A stretch of 64,000 nt of DNA from a virus. Shown in pieces: positions 23,325 to 33,231 of this stretch (position 1 is its first letter; every line of letters begins with the position of its first letter). A program made the position numbers and the translations under genes. The stretch covers positions 1-64,000 of IMG/VR virus record IMGVR_UViG_3300032053_004772, one strand, 5' to 3'. The notes beneath the pieces were generated by a model, which saw only the letters and a program-made list of their open reading frames with translations, did no database searches and was not told where the DNA came from.

Positions 23325-24605
23325 ATGCCCAGCATTAATAATATCAAGCTGACGGTTGGTGTAGAGGCAACCGCTGGTCTACCTGTTTCCCGATCCAAGG
23401 TCGTTCCGATCAGTGGTGTTGTGACCGTTGATCGTAAGGCGAACACGGGAGAAGACCCTGCGATCGTTGGAAACAACATGTCCACTGGCGAGTATATCCT
23501 CTTTGCTGACGTTGGCGGAGATATCCCGCTTACCGTACGACCTGTCGGCGGGTTTGCCATGTTAGTCAAATCTGCCCTCGGTTCGGAGGAAGCTGCTCCT
23601 AAGCAGATCGCGGGCTGTCTTCGGATTCGCTATACGGGCGCCTCAGCGAACTCGTATCTGAAAGCGACCGCACCGAGCTCTCTGATACACTACAAGGGTA
23701 CTAGGGGTGCCGAGACAGCGGACACCAACTTCGGTACCGGAGGTACCTTGACTCTGACCGGAACCCTTGGCGCGATCGTTGCCACGATCGAAGCGTATAC
23801 AGACATCGAGTGCGAGAAGGTGCTCGGTTTAGACTCTCTGGATATCGCTACTGCAGTGGTAGCGTTCGTTTCTAGGGAGTCGAAGAACACTTGGGCGTAC
23901 GTGTGGTTCACAGGTACGTCTGGTGCTTATCGTCACGTCTTCACTGCCAATATGACCAGTACCGAGCGGCCGACTCTCACGCTTCAGAAGGACGGTTACC
24001 AGGATAACTTCCTGTACGCAGGTTGCGTGGTAGATCAACTGAACATCTCAGGTGCTCTGAAGGCGATGATCGAGGGTTCTGCTTCGATTTTGGGGTTCAC
24101 GGAGACAGGTAGTCAGAATCCGAGTGCGTTGAACTTGGATGACTACGAGCCGTGTATCTTCTACAACGGAGACTTCTCTATCGGCGCTCACGAGTACAGC
24201 TACATCCGGAACTTCGAGTTGACCTTTCAGAACAACTCGAATCCGGACGGATACGGAGTCGGAACTCTGGATCGGCAGTATCATCAGAAGGGAATGACGG
24301 GTGTTACCGGAAACGTGAACGTTCGTCTGGACTCTAACTCCTTCGCTGAACGCGCGAAGATCTTCGCTAATACGAAGGTTGCTCTCGTGTTCTATATGAA
24401 GGGTGGTATCATCAACGCTACTGCAACCGTTCCGGAGTTGATTCTGATCGAGCTGCCGTACTGCAGTTTACAGACGTTCGACTTCGCAGAAAATGCGGGA
24501 GTGTTCGACGCTCAGATCGCGTTCCGGGCAGTGAAGCCCAAAGGTACGCTTTACAGTGAACCGATTACGATCACGATGCTGAACTCAGACGTGAGCGTGT
24601 ACTAA
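23325..24605 (+). CDS. Major tail tube protein
   Basis: A 426-residue beta-rich protein with AGGAGG upstream. It starts like long-tailed phage tube subunits (SINNIKLTVGVEATAGL), has immunoglobulin-like Thr/Gly-rich strands in the middle, and ends with the typical FDFAENAGVFDAQIAFRAV tube strand pair. Codons are of the highly expressed type, like the capsid gene. It is longer than minimal tube proteins (~200-300 aa), suggesting an added surface domain around residues 110-230. Confidence 0.8.
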   Translation: MPSINNIKLTVGVEATAGLPVSRSKVVPISGVVTVDRKANTGEDPAIVGNNMSTGEYILFADVGGDIPLTVRPVGGFAMLVKSALGSEEAAPKQIAGCLRIRYTGASANSYLKATAPSSLIHYKGTRGAETADTNFGTGGTLTLTGTLGAIVATIEAYTDIECEKVLGLDSLDIATAVVAFVSRESKNTWAYVWFTGTSGAYRHVFTANMTSTERPTLTLQKDGYQDNFLYAGCVVDQLNISGALKAMIEGSASILGFTETGSQNPSALNLDDYEPCIFYNGDFSIGAHEYSYIRNFELTFQNNSNPDGYGVGTLDRQYHQKGMTGVTGNVNVRLDSNSFAERAKIFANTKVALVFYMKGGIINATATVPELILIELPYCSLQTFDFAENAGVFDAQIAFRAVKPKGTLYSEPITITMLNSDVSVY

Positions 24606-24631
24606 ATCCGCGATTCTAGGAGGATAGGGTA

Positions 24632-25102
24632 ATGGCGAGTTGGGAAGAGGAAGCCAGAAGGGTACAGAGGGAGAATAAGCGAGAGCTTACGTCCCTCAAA
24701 GGACACTGGGTCATCGTTCGGAAGTTCACGATCAAAGCGCAAGAGAAGTTGAACGCGATGCGTCAACTCGTTGACGTGGACGTAAAGGGTATTCCGAAAG
24801 TCAAGAAAGAGGGAGATCTGGCAGAGTTCATCGTGTTCGTCTTGAAGAACGGTGTTCTTGAGTCCAGTCTTAAGAAGACGGATGAAACTCCTGAGAGCTT
24901 TCAGGATGATGAGTTCTTGACTAAGCTGCTCGAGTACGCGGAAGTAGCGGATGAGATCTACATGTCCGTACTGGAGTTCAACCGCCCTTTAGAGAGGAAG
25001 AAAGACGAGTCCTCACAGACTGCGTCGAGTGGTTCTACCGAGGAACCCAATTCACCGCAGGACAAACCCTTCCCGACGGAACAGACCCAGGTAAAGAGTT
25101 AG
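24632..25102 (+). CDS. Tail assembly chaperone, short form
   Basis: A 156-residue acidic protein between tail tube and tape measure, the standard place of the gpG-type chaperone that coats tape measure during tail assembly. It has an ordered helical part to about residue 120 and a disordered Ser/Thr/Pro-rich tail. The tail is only read when ribosomes do not shift at the slippery site 24985-24991. Confidence 0.8.
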   Translation: MASWEEEARRVQRENKRELTSLKGHWVIVRKFTIKAQEKLNAMRQLVDVDVKGIPKVKKEGDLAEFIVFVLKNGVLESSLKKTDETPESFQDDEFLTKLLEYAEVADEIYMSVLEFNRPLERKKDESSQTASSGSTEEPNSPQDKPFPTEQTQVKS

Positions 25103-25347
25103 CCAGGTGGCGTCCGTTCATCGTTGAATGTTCCCGATTTCTGGATAGTGAAGGCACGTTTCGGCACTGGAAGTATCCAGGACCGTATTCAAATCAACCC
25201 GCTGTAGATATGGAAGTCTACGACGTGATTCGGCTGAAACTGATTCAGTTGAAGAATGAGGACATTAAGAAGAAAATGCCCTCAGGTCACGGATTCACTC
25301 CTGTACATCGGACGCCTCCTCGGTTCTCCAGCAGACGACGGAGGTAG
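24632..25347 (+). CDS. Tail assembly chaperone, frameshifted long form
   Basis: Predicted 238-residue fusion: 120 codons of the short form, then a -1 shift at 24991 and 118 codons of the new frame. The extension contains W and aromatic-rich stretches (VEWFYRGTQF, ARWRPFIVEC, FRHWKYPGPY) and a basic C-terminus (RFSSRRRR) ending beside the tape measure ribosome site. In known phages the long form recruits tape measure protein. No separate start codon with a ribosome site exists for the second frame, supporting frameshifting. Confidence 0.75.
24985..24991 (+). other. -1 ribosomal frameshift site CCCTTTA
   Basis: A heptanucleotide of XXXYYYZ form read as C CCT TTA in the chaperone frame. The -1 frame after it stays open to TAG 25345-25347 and reads as a plausible protein. 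This is the arrangement of lambda G/GT chaperones. A short downstream structure was not worked out. Confidence 0.75.
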
Positions 25348-25351
25348 CATC

Positions 25352-28129
25352 TTGGCTGTTCGGACCGGTGTTGACATAGAGCTAAGAACTCGCGATCTTG
25401 CTACACAAGACATAGGCAAGGTTGACAAGGGTCTTGAGAATCTGGCTAAGACCGGAACCCAGAAAACCGGCGTTCAGCTTGTAGCTGCCTTCGCAAAAGT
25501 AGGAGGTGCTATCGCTGGCGCCGGTTTTGCGTTAAAGAAGGCTTTCGATGCTGCTCAGTATACTGCTCAGGTTGGACAGATACAGATGGCTTTTGATTCC
25601 ATTACTACAAAGGCAGGTCAAGTATCTCGAGATGTTCTAAATTCGATGAGAGATATGTCTGCTGGGACAATCTCCTCGATGGATATGATGCTCTCAGCTA
25701 ACAGAGCATCACTGCTGGGTATTCCAGTCGATAAGTTTGACGATTTAATGAAAATTGCGAGAGCATCAGCTGCTGCTACTGGAGCTTCCGTGACTGATAT
25801 GTTCAACGACATCGTTGTCGGTATCGGTCGGTCTTCACCCATGATCTTGGATAACCTCGGTATCATCGTGAAGGAAGGAGAGGCCAACGAGAAGTGGGCG
25901 AAAGCGATGGGAAAGACTGTTCAGCAGATGACTGAGGTAGATAAGCGAGCGGCGTTACTGAACGCGGTTCTTGCACAGGGCGAGAGTATTATGGAACGCG
26001 TAGGTAAGGCCGGTCGTCAAGTAACGGATGCTCAGTTATTTCAGCAGATGACAGCAGCTGCAACTGATCTTACTGTTCAGATCGGCAAGCTTCCTCTTTT
26101 CTTCATTCGAGAGTTGCTTCCCGCAGCAACGCAGATCTTACGTACTCTCGCTGGATGGGGAGAAGCACTTGAAGCTGCAGCTAAAAAGGCGAAAGAAGTT
26201 GTTGTTGCTGTTGCACTGGAAACAATTCGAAAGGAATTCGTCCTTCCGACGTTTGAGTTTTTTGCGCTAGATCAAGATATTCGCAGTTACGGTGACAAGT
26301 TGAAGACACTATACCTAGATATGATCAAGACTGGCGCTAAGATGATCGATATTGAGACTGCTCATCGTGATGTAGTCAAACAAGTAATGGATCGGATCAA
26401 CAAGATTCTGAAGGATCAGCAAGAAATAGCGGCGATGGGTCCGGAGAACGTGAGACGTTTGAAGGATGAACTGAAGTATTTGGAAGGACAACTTGCGTTA
26501 AGAAACAAGGGCATCGCAGCCGCGAAAGCAGAGGCTGAAGCAACGGAGAGGACGCGGAAAGCGTTAGAGGCTCAAACTAAACTTCGAGAGCAACTTTCTA
26601 GTATCTACGGTAAGATGCTGGACTTCTATCCGGAAGAGATGCAGAAACTGCTTAAGTCGCGACAGCAGATCGAAGACAATATCTCTGATCTGAAGAACAT
26701 GCTACTAAAGCCGATACCTCCTGTCATTCAGAAGGCTATTGCGGAATCTCTAGGATTTCAAGAAAACGAGCTACGTCGAGTAATTGAGAGAATTGAGAGC
26801 ATGTACCTCTCAGGTGCTGCTTCCTTTGCAGATGCAGCGAAAGAGATTGAAAAAGGTCTGGGAGATATCATCGCCGGATTTCCGCAAGTCGACATGGCAC
26901 AGTTGATGGAGATGTCTGGTCTCGGGGGTGGTTTCGCTGCTATGGAACAGGCGATCATCGCCGGTATGCAGGGGAGAGAGATTAAGGTCTCTATTCCTGC
27001 TGGTGCTGTGAAGTTAGATCTGGACTTCGGCTTCCTGAAAACCCTTACGGACTCGTTGTACGACTTCGGAAACTTCTTCGTGAATCTTGGACCTGGTATC
27101 ACCGGGTTCTTTCAGTCGATGTGGACGGCTTTATCAAACCCAGTTCAGTTGCTGCTGAATATGGGTGACGCTGCGATCAACGGATTTCGAGCATTTACAG
27201 ATGCGTTGAAGAAGGGAGCGGAGAGTCTCGCGAACTTCGCCATTCAAGGATTGATGAAGTTCGGTCAGTGGATTTTGAACATGGTTATGTCTGCAGAGCC
27301 ATTACAGAAGGTGTTTACTGATCTCTCTGCGCTGATGCAAACCGTGATCAACGTAGCGATCGCTCCTCTGATCGAAGCCTTGAGTCCTGTGATCGAAATT
27401 ATTAAGGAGCTGTTCCTTACCCTCGGTTCGTACCTCATTCCAATCTTTCAGATCTTCGGTATGCTGATCAAGGCTTTAGAGCCGCTCTGGAAGGCGATCG
27501 CAAGCATATTAGGAGTCGTGTTTAAGATTCTCTGGCAACTTGCTCCCATCTTTGCGGTCGTTGCCCAGATTATCGGAAACGTGATAACACCTATCCTACA
27601 AATGCTAACTCCGATCCTGGAGATGATTTCTCAGTTGTTTACAGCCCTAATGCCTGTGATTGAGATCTTGCTGAAGGCGTTAGATATTCTCTCTCGTCCA
27701 GTGGAGATTGTCGGTTTGATCATCGGGTGGTTAGCGACGAAGTTGATCGCGCTCGGTCAGTTGCTCATTTACATCATCACTTTTCAGTGGGGGAAGATCA
27801 AGAACATCGATTGGGGGATGACTGTTGGTCAGTTATGGAACGCGATCAGTGACATCCTAACTCGTCCACTGGTAGATATTGGCGCGTATGAGACTGAGGT
27901 AACTCCAATTACTCTTCCGGAAGGTACTACTCCTGGAGGTGCAGCTCCCGGAAGTGAAACAACTGTTGAACGTGTACCTGATATTTACATCTATCAAACC
28001 TTCACTGGAAACGTGATTGGAGACGGTGGAATGGCTGCGGTTGGCAGATTTACAGCAGATGCCTTGCGAGTACATGCGGGTCTGGGTGGCGTGATTCATA
28101 TCGAAGAAGCGATCGTACCAATTGCCTAA
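25352..28129 (+). CDS. Tape measure protein
   Basis: A 925-residue protein setting tail length and lining the tube. I place the start at TTG 25352 because GGAGG lies eight bases upstream and it follows the long chaperone form by four bases. An in-frame ATG at 25256 would overlap the chaperone extension and lacks a site. The order is a variable N-terminus with TRDLATQDIGKV and a conserved MDMMLSANRA / GIGRSSPMILDNLG region typical of tail tape proteins, then coiled coils (about 350-480). Several hydrophobic helices follow between 610 and 840. The C-terminus is Pro/Gly-rich. Confidence 0.85.
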   Translation: MAVRTGVDIELRTRDLATQDIGKVDKGLENLAKTGTQKTGVQLVAAFAKVGGAIAGAGFALKKAFDAAQYTAQVGQIQMAFDSITTKAGQVSRDVLNSMRDMSAGTISSMDMMLSANRASLLGIPVDKFDDLMKIARASAAATGASVTDMFNDIVVGIGRSSPMILDNLGIIVKEGEANEKWAKAMGKTVQQMTEVDKRAALLNAVLAQGESIMERVGKAGRQVTDAQLFQQMTAAATDLTVQIGKLPLFFIRELLPAATQILRTLAGWGEALEAAAKKAKEVVVAVALETIRKEFVLPTFEFFALDQDIRSYGDKLKTLYLDMIKTGAKMIDIETAHRDVVKQVMDRINKILKDQQEIAAMGPENVRRLKDELKYLEGQLALRNKGIAAAKAEAEATERTRKALEAQTKLREQLSSIYGKMLDFYPEEMQKLLKSRQQIEDNISDLKNMLLKPIPPVIQKAIAESLGFQENELRRVIERIESMYLSGAASFADAAKEIEKGLGDIIAGFPQVDMAQLMEMSGLGGGFAAMEQAIIAGMQGREIKVSIPAGAVKLDLDFGFLKTLTDSLYDFGNFFVNLGPGITGFFQSMWTALSNPVQLLLNMGDAAINGFRAFTDALKKGAESLANFAIQGLMKFGQWILNMVMSAEPLQKVFTDLSALMQTVINVAIAPLIEALSPVIEIIKELFLTLGSYLIPIFQIFGMLIKALEPLWKAIASILGVVFKILWQLAPIFAVVAQIIGNVITPILQMLTPILEMISQLFTALMPVIEILLKALDILSRPVEIVGLIIGWLATKLIALGQLLIYIITFQWGKIKNIDWGMTVGQLWNAISDILTRPLVDIGAYETEVTPITLPEGTTPGGAAPGSETTVERVPDIYIYQTFTGNVIGDGGMAAVGRFTADALRVHAGLGGVIHIEEAIVPIA

Positions 28130-28139
28130 GGAGTAGATA

Positions 28140-31100
28140 GTGTCGTTCTTCGTTCCTACTACCATAGAGTTTGATGCCGCGACAAGAGATCGAACCTCCG
28201 TTCGATGGCTCAAAGTCTTTGTTGATACCGACGGTGACGGCGATCTTGAAGACATTACGAGTTATCTAGACTTATCAAAGGGTGGTGTTTCCGGAGGTGG
28301 CACAACTGACGAAGATCGAGGTATAGCGACAAAGTCTTATCAAGTACAGCTCCGAAATATCGATGAGACTCTTGTAGCAGGAGCGTGGGCTAACCGAAAG
28401 TGTGCCATCGAAGCAAAGGTCGGACTTACTGAGTACATTCGTTTTTTTACAGGGTATATTGATGAGTCCGGACTCTCTCGAGACAAGAGAAATCTTTCCT
28501 CTGACTTTTTCTCCTTCCGAGCGTATGATCCCTCGAAGCGTTTGGGTATGCGTACTCAAACAAAGTCTGCTATTTATCTTAACTTCAAGATATGCGATAC
28601 TGTCTCTCCGTCTGCCTCACTCTTTCATGCTCTTGCTCTCGGACTAGGTCTCTCCGGTTCCGTGGATATAGAGACTGTTTCCGTCAATCATACTAAGGAC
28701 TATCTTCCTGTTAATAGAGGTGTAAATCTTTGGAAAGAACTTCAAGAACTTAACTCACAGTATATTGGTCATCTCGGGTTTCGCTATGATGGGAAGCTGA
28801 GATTTGTTTCTCGTCATCAGACTGGGTGGACTCCTCCGACATCAGAGTGGACCTTTCAAGGATACGGATCTGACTCCGAGTATAACATTCACTCGTATTC
28901 TGAAGCTAGAGAGTCTCTCATTTGCAACAGATGTAAGACAGAGTTCGATCTCTATCAAGCGGTCACCGTTAGCGGTGTTATTTACAAGAATACCGATAAC
29001 TGGGACTCGGTAAATCAGCGATGTCAAATCACGTTAGCTGCTGGAGCGTACTGGCCAGGACCTAACGCTGGTGATGTAGCTCGCTTACGATTTAAGGATC
29101 CTACTTCTGGAGAAGGATTTCCAGTAGGAGCGAGTATCATAACTCCTACGATCGGAGCTGATGGAGCGAGTACGGATATAGAGTCCTCAGGAGGACTTGC
29201 TACACTGATCAGTTTCAACGGTTCTCCTACTGATGCTACCCGACAGAATGCCGATAGTGCTGAGATCATTCTAAAGAATAACAACGGCGGATCTATTACG
29301 CTTCACAAACTTACGATTCGTGGAACAGCGTATCGAGTTCAGAAGAAACTGACTATCGAAGACGTGGACGCGACCGTTACAAATGAGTGGGATTACGTTG
29401 ATAAGGAGCTCCCTGGAAAGTACGCCGTCTCGGATACACAAGCGCACATGTCTACACTTCGTTGGATTGAGTTTGGGAAGATAGCTCGAGAGCGGTTCTC
29501 GATTATTACGGACTGGATTCCTCAAATTCAAGAGGGAGCGGTTGTCACTCTAAAACCGGATGTGTCAACTACTCTCTCATGTATCGTATCGAATTACTCG
29601 CATATGTGCAGTGGTCAGTACACGAGATGGCGAACGACTATTACTCTTCGTGAATTGGAGAGTTTTACTGTTACCGGTTCTCCGAATGTAATTGTAGACA
29701 CTTCAGGGAATGCTGCTCCTGAATCTCTATCGCAACTTCCTACCTTCACGGATTTGATTGAGGGCTTTGATGCTGGTGGAGGAACAACGACTCCGACAGC
29801 TCCTACGATTGCCGTTTGCAAAGGTGCATATCGCGCTATCAGCTTGAAATGGGATAAGCAGCTCAATCTCACGAACTTCGATCACTACGAGATTCAAGTG
29901 TCTGCCGATCAGGCGAGCTGGTATTCCCTCAAGTTCGACGGGACCGATTGGAAGGACACACTCGGAGCAGTGACTGCCTGGACTGCAGAGATTTTGATTC
30001 ACACCATGATTCCGAATGGTGGGACTGTCGATGTTCCAACAGCAGTTACACTTTACTACCGTGTACGACGAGCTATAAAAGTAGGAAGTCCTGGAAGTTG
30101 GAGTGCTAACGCTTCAGCGACGACGGTAGTTATTGGAACAGGCGATCTGGGTGCAGCGGCAGTCAATTTTCCGAAAATGGCAGGCGGGTATGGGTTGAAC
30201 ATGTTGCCCAACGGAGATTTCTCCGTCATGAACGACGCAGGAACCTGGCCGAAGGACTGGTCTCGGTATTACAGCAACGCGGGGTTCGCTGCTGATAGTT
30301 TTGGCGTTAATCTGTCCGCCGATTGGTCTTTGATGGGGAACGTGGACGCCTTCAATCGTCTGTATGCGAACACTCTCTGGTTGTCGCAAGGTGCTCCTCT
30401 CGGACTTCCAAACGACTTTGACGAGTATTACTTCCTGATGATGCCTGTTATTCCTGGTCATAGATATTGTTTGAGTGTCTACACCGGGGCACATCGGTGC
30501 AAGGTTGGAGTTGCTATTGAGTGGTTTAATGCTGCTTTTGGTGGTCTCGGTGCATCGTCTCTTGGTGATCCATTCAACGATGAGGCAGCTGCAGGTGGAA
30601 AGGTTCTCTCGGGATATAAGCGTATCTATACCTATGGCGATGCCCCTACTGGTGCTGCTTTCGGTCAGATTGCCATAAAAAAGTTTGACACTAAGCCTGG
30701 GCAGACCTCAAGTTACATGTTCCTCTGTCGTGCTGCCTTCGAGGAGATAGGGTCGAACGCCACCGTTCCCGGCCTCTGGATGCCTCCCCCGACTAACATC
30801 GTGACCGCAGGGATGATCTTAGCTGGTGCTGTGATCGCCGGTAAGATTGGAGCATTGGCAGTAGACACGGCTCAACTTGCAGCCTTGGCCGTGACTGCCG
30901 CCAAGATTGCAGCTAACACGATAACTGCTAACGAGATCGTTGCCGCTTTTCTCAGCGGTGCGTTCGCCAAGTTTACTGGTGAGCTTGCAGTAGGTCAGGA
31001 CTACACGGGCAGCCCACCTGCGGGTGCGCAACGTATCGTGATCGACGGCAACGAACTTAGACTCGACGAGTGGGATGGGTCCGCCTGGCAGGTGATCTTC

Positions 31101-33143
31101 CGCATAGGTGGAGATGATGCGCTCAAGTGGTACCTCCAGGCTCGCGGGTTGATCAAGACCGGAACTGATATTTCGGGGCTGGAGATTGGGGATGGAGCGC
31201 CGAGTGGCTCTCAGGTTTTCGACTTCGAGAACGACTACCAAGACAAAACTGGCGCGGACCCCTGGGATACGAAACTCGATCTGGCATTTTCTGTGTTGGA
31301 AAAGTTTGGGTCCTACGCATTGAGCGCATCGGCGGCTACAGGGCGATTGACTGATAACGTTGCGTTGGGAATCTCTGCTGTGGACTTTGGCCTTTCCTTT
31401 TGGCACTATAAGCCGGCACGAACTGAAGACCGAATATTATTCCAAGCAGTCAAAACGAGTAAGCAAATCGGTTCGGGTTTGCCCATCGCGGGGATAGGAA
31501 TGGCTGCTTTAGCAAGATTAAACGCTACTGATGTAGCCTTTATTGATTCTACCATAGAAGAGCTTCGGACCTATCATTGGAATGGTTCTGCCTGGTCGCT
31601 GCTTGGTACGGGTTTGTCAATTGCGGGGATATATCGTCCTGCTCTGACCGCACTAAACGCAACCGATGTCGCCTATATTGATAATACCTTAGATGAACTC
31701 AGAACGTATCGCTGGAACGAGTCTACATGGTCGATGCTCGGGTCCGGTTTATCGATTCCGACAGCCGGTTATCATGCCCTCACAAAGTTGAATGCTACCG
31801 ACATCGCCCTTTTCGATTCCGGCGCAGATGAGCTTCGTACTTATCGCTGGAGTGGATCATCCTGGTCGCTGATCGGTTCAGGCTTCTCGATCGTGGGGGC
31901 TGCAACCCCTGCTCTGACCGCACTAAACGCAACCGATGTCGCTTTCATCGATGAAGCTTTAGATGAACTCAGAACGTATCGCTGGAACGGGTCTACATGG
32001 TCATTGGAAGGTACAGGTTTGTCGATTTCTGCAACCGGAACCCCCTGTTTGGCCGGATTGAATGCGACGGATGTTGCTTATATCGATTCTTCTATAGAGC
32101 AACTTCGTACTTATCGCTGGAGTGGATCATCCTGGTCGCTGCTTGGTACGGGTTTGTCAATTGCGGGAATCGGGGTTCCCGCTCTGGCCGCTTTGAATAC
32201 GACTACTGTTGCTTTTATCGATGATATTTTGGATGAGCTTCGGACGTATTCTCTCGTTGGTATGGTGCTGTATGAAACTGCTACCGGCTACAAACTCATC
32301 GTTGATGGCACTGTCGAGCAGACGCGCAATGCCGCCGAGGCTCAGTGGCACCACGTGGGGCTCACCAGCCGGGACGTGGCCGGGCAGAAGAAATGGGGAT
32401 TGGCTGTCGATGCCTGGAGTGTCGAGACCAACATCGCTGCCTATCCGGTCGTGACCGGTTCTTGGTTGGACATCCTTTTAGATGCGAATACGCGAATTGA
32501 CGACTTGGCCGTACTTACTTCCTCTGCCTTGTTAAGCTTGGCAGAGATGTTATCTCACTATGCCATCGGGCAACCCTGGGTCGACGCCTCTACCGGGATC
32601 GATATGCTGTTGGACCTAATCCTCATGGCCAAGAGCGGTGGGAAGATCAAGTTGCTCAGCCCGACAGATGCCTCCGGCGGATTGGCTTGGCCGCTACTCT
32701 ACATCGAGGACCAGAAAGCATCGGGCACGAGCGGCGGTGATTCTGTTGCGGGTGCCTGGACTCAACGGGTTTTAAATACGGTTCTGCTAAACTCGATCAG
32801 TGGCGCGAGTCTTGCGTCAAATAGGATCACCCTGCCGGCCGGCACATACTTTGTGGAGGCATCTGCTCCTGTGCATCGGGGGGACAACCATAAATTGAAA
32901 TTGTATAATTACACCGATAGCACGGACATTCCCAATTTGATGGGGAGCAGCGAACAAGCTGCTGCGGCAGATAATTCCACGACAAGATCCTTCGTGAAGG
33001 GTGTTTTTACTTTAGCTACTCAAAAAACGGTAGAACTGCGACATCGCGTTGCGACAGCGGTTGCGACTTATGGGTTCGGTGTAGCGAGTAGTATGTCAGT
33101 GATCGAAGTGTACGCGCAAATCGAGATTAGGAAGATCGCATGA
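28140..33143 (+). CDS. Giant tail hub/receptor-binding protein with LamG domain and tandem repeats
   Basis: A 1667-residue tail-tip protein. Residues 1-520 are beta-rich and resemble a hub region (LWKELQELNSQYIGHLGFRYDG), followed by a fibronectin-III-like module (about 560-650). An alanine-rich helical linker lies near 920-960, then a concanavalin/LamG-type domain beginning at about 1025 (FDFENDYQ, FGLSFWHYKPA) and finishing after 1380 (WHHVGLTSRD). Five exact-period 45-residue repeats plus one partial (1127-1384) interrupt that domain. The C-terminal 150 residues resemble a fibre tip (LPAGTYFVEASAPVHRGDNHK). Base composition varies along the gene, suggesting mosaic exchange. Confidence 0.75.
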   Translation: MSFFVPTTIEFDAATRDRTSVRWLKVFVDTDGDGDLEDITSYLDLSKGGVSGGGTTDEDRGIATKSYQVQLRNIDETLVAGAWANRKCAIEAKVGLTEYIRFFTGYIDESGLSRDKRNLSSDFFSFRAYDPSKRLGMRTQTKSAIYLNFKICDTVSPSASLFHALALGLGLSGSVDIETVSVNHTKDYLPVNRGVNLWKELQELNSQYIGHLGFRYDGKLRFVSRHQTGWTPPTSEWTFQGYGSDSEYNIHSYSEARESLICNRCKTEFDLYQAVTVSGVIYKNTDNWDSVNQRCQITLAAGAYWPGPNAGDVARLRFKDPTSGEGFPVGASIITPTIGADGASTDIESSGGLATLISFNGSPTDATRQNADSAEIILKNNNGGSITLHKLTIRGTAYRVQKKLTIEDVDATVTNEWDYVDKELPGKYAVSDTQAHMSTLRWIEFGKIARERFSIITDWIPQIQEGAVVTLKPDVSTTLSCIVSNYSHMCSGQYTRWRTTITLRELESFTVTGSPNVIVDTSGNAAPESLSQLPTFTDLIEGFDAGGGTTTPTAPTIAVCKGAYRAISLKWDKQLNLTNFDHYEIQVSADQASWYSLKFDGTDWKDTLGAVTAWTAEILIHTMIPNGGTVDVPTAVTLYYRVRRAIKVGSPGSWSANASATTVVIGTGDLGAAAVNFPKMAGGYGLNMLPNGDFSVMNDAGTWPKDWSRYYSNAGFAADSFGVNLSADWSLMGNVDAFNRLYANTLWLSQGAPLGLPNDFDEYYFLMMPVIPGHRYCLSVYTGAHRCKVGVAIEWFNAAFGGLGASSLGDPFNDEAAAGGKVLSGYKRIYTYGDAPTGAAFGQIAIKKFDTKPGQTSSYMFLCRAAFEEIGSNATVPGLWMPPPTNIVTAGMILAGAVIAGKIGALAVDTAQLAALAVTAAKIAANTITANEIVAAFLSGAFAKFTGELAVGQDYTGSPPAGAQRIVIDGNELRLDEWDGSAWQVIFRIGGDDALKWYLQARGLIKTGTDISGLEIGDGAPSGSQVFDFENDYQDKTGADPWDTKLDLAFSVLEKFGSYALSASAATGRLTDNVALGISAVDFGLSFWHYKPARTEDRILFQAVKTSKQIGSGLPIAGIGMAALARLNATDVAFIDSTIEELRTYHWNGSAWSLLGTGLSIAGIYRPALTALNATDVAYIDNTLDELRTYRWNESTWSMLGSGLSIPTAGYHALTKLNATDIALFDSGADELRTYRWSGSSWSLIGSGFSIVGAATPALTALNATDVAFIDEALDELRTYRWNGSTWSLEGTGLSISATGTPCLAGLNATDVAYIDSSIEQLRTYRWSGSSWSLLGTGLSIAGIGVPALAALNTTTVAFIDDILDELRTYSLVGMVLYETATGYKLIVDGTVEQTRNAAEAQWHHVGLTSRDVAGQKKWGLAVDAWSVETNIAAYPVVTGSWLDILLDANTRIDDLAVLTSSALLSLAEMLSHYAIGQPWVDASTGIDMLLDLILMAKSGGKIKLLSPTDASGGLAWPLLYIEDQKASGTSGGDSVAGAWTQRVLNTVLLNSISGASLASNRITLPAGTYFVEASAPVHRGDNHKLKLYNYTDSTDIPNLMGSSEQAAAADNSTTRSFVKGVFTLATQKTVELRHRVATAVATYGFGVASSMSVIEVYAQIEIRKIA
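31518..32192 (+). repeat. Five 135-bp tandem repeats in the tail protein
   Basis: Each unit is 135 bp (45 residues) and starts LNATDVA(F/Y)ID, continues ELRTYRW(N/S)GS and WSL.G(T/S)GLSI. A sixth, decayed unit follows to about 32265. The length is constant, so expansion or contraction would stay in frame. Confidence 0.9.
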
Positions 33144-33223
33144 CGGACGCGACGCACAGAAACGGCAACATACGGTGGCTCATCGGACTTGGCTTCGCGG
33201 TCGCTCTTGAAAAGACAGGTTAG
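33140..33223 (+). CDS. Tiny possible ORF, 27 aa
   Basis: ATG 33140 overlaps the stop of the giant tail gene (ATGA) and encodes 27 residues with a hydrophobic centre (WLIGLGFAVAL). It could be a coupled small membrane peptide, but it is short and unsupported by homology. Confidence 0.3.
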   Translation: MTDATHRNGNIRWLIGLGFAVALEKTG

Positions 33224-33231
33224 GAGTCAGC

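Noticed and set aside
25256-25351. Upstream ATG start of the tape measure gene
   Set aside because: It overlaps the frameshifted chaperone extension and lacks a ribosome site, whereas TTG 25352 has GGAGG at the right distance.
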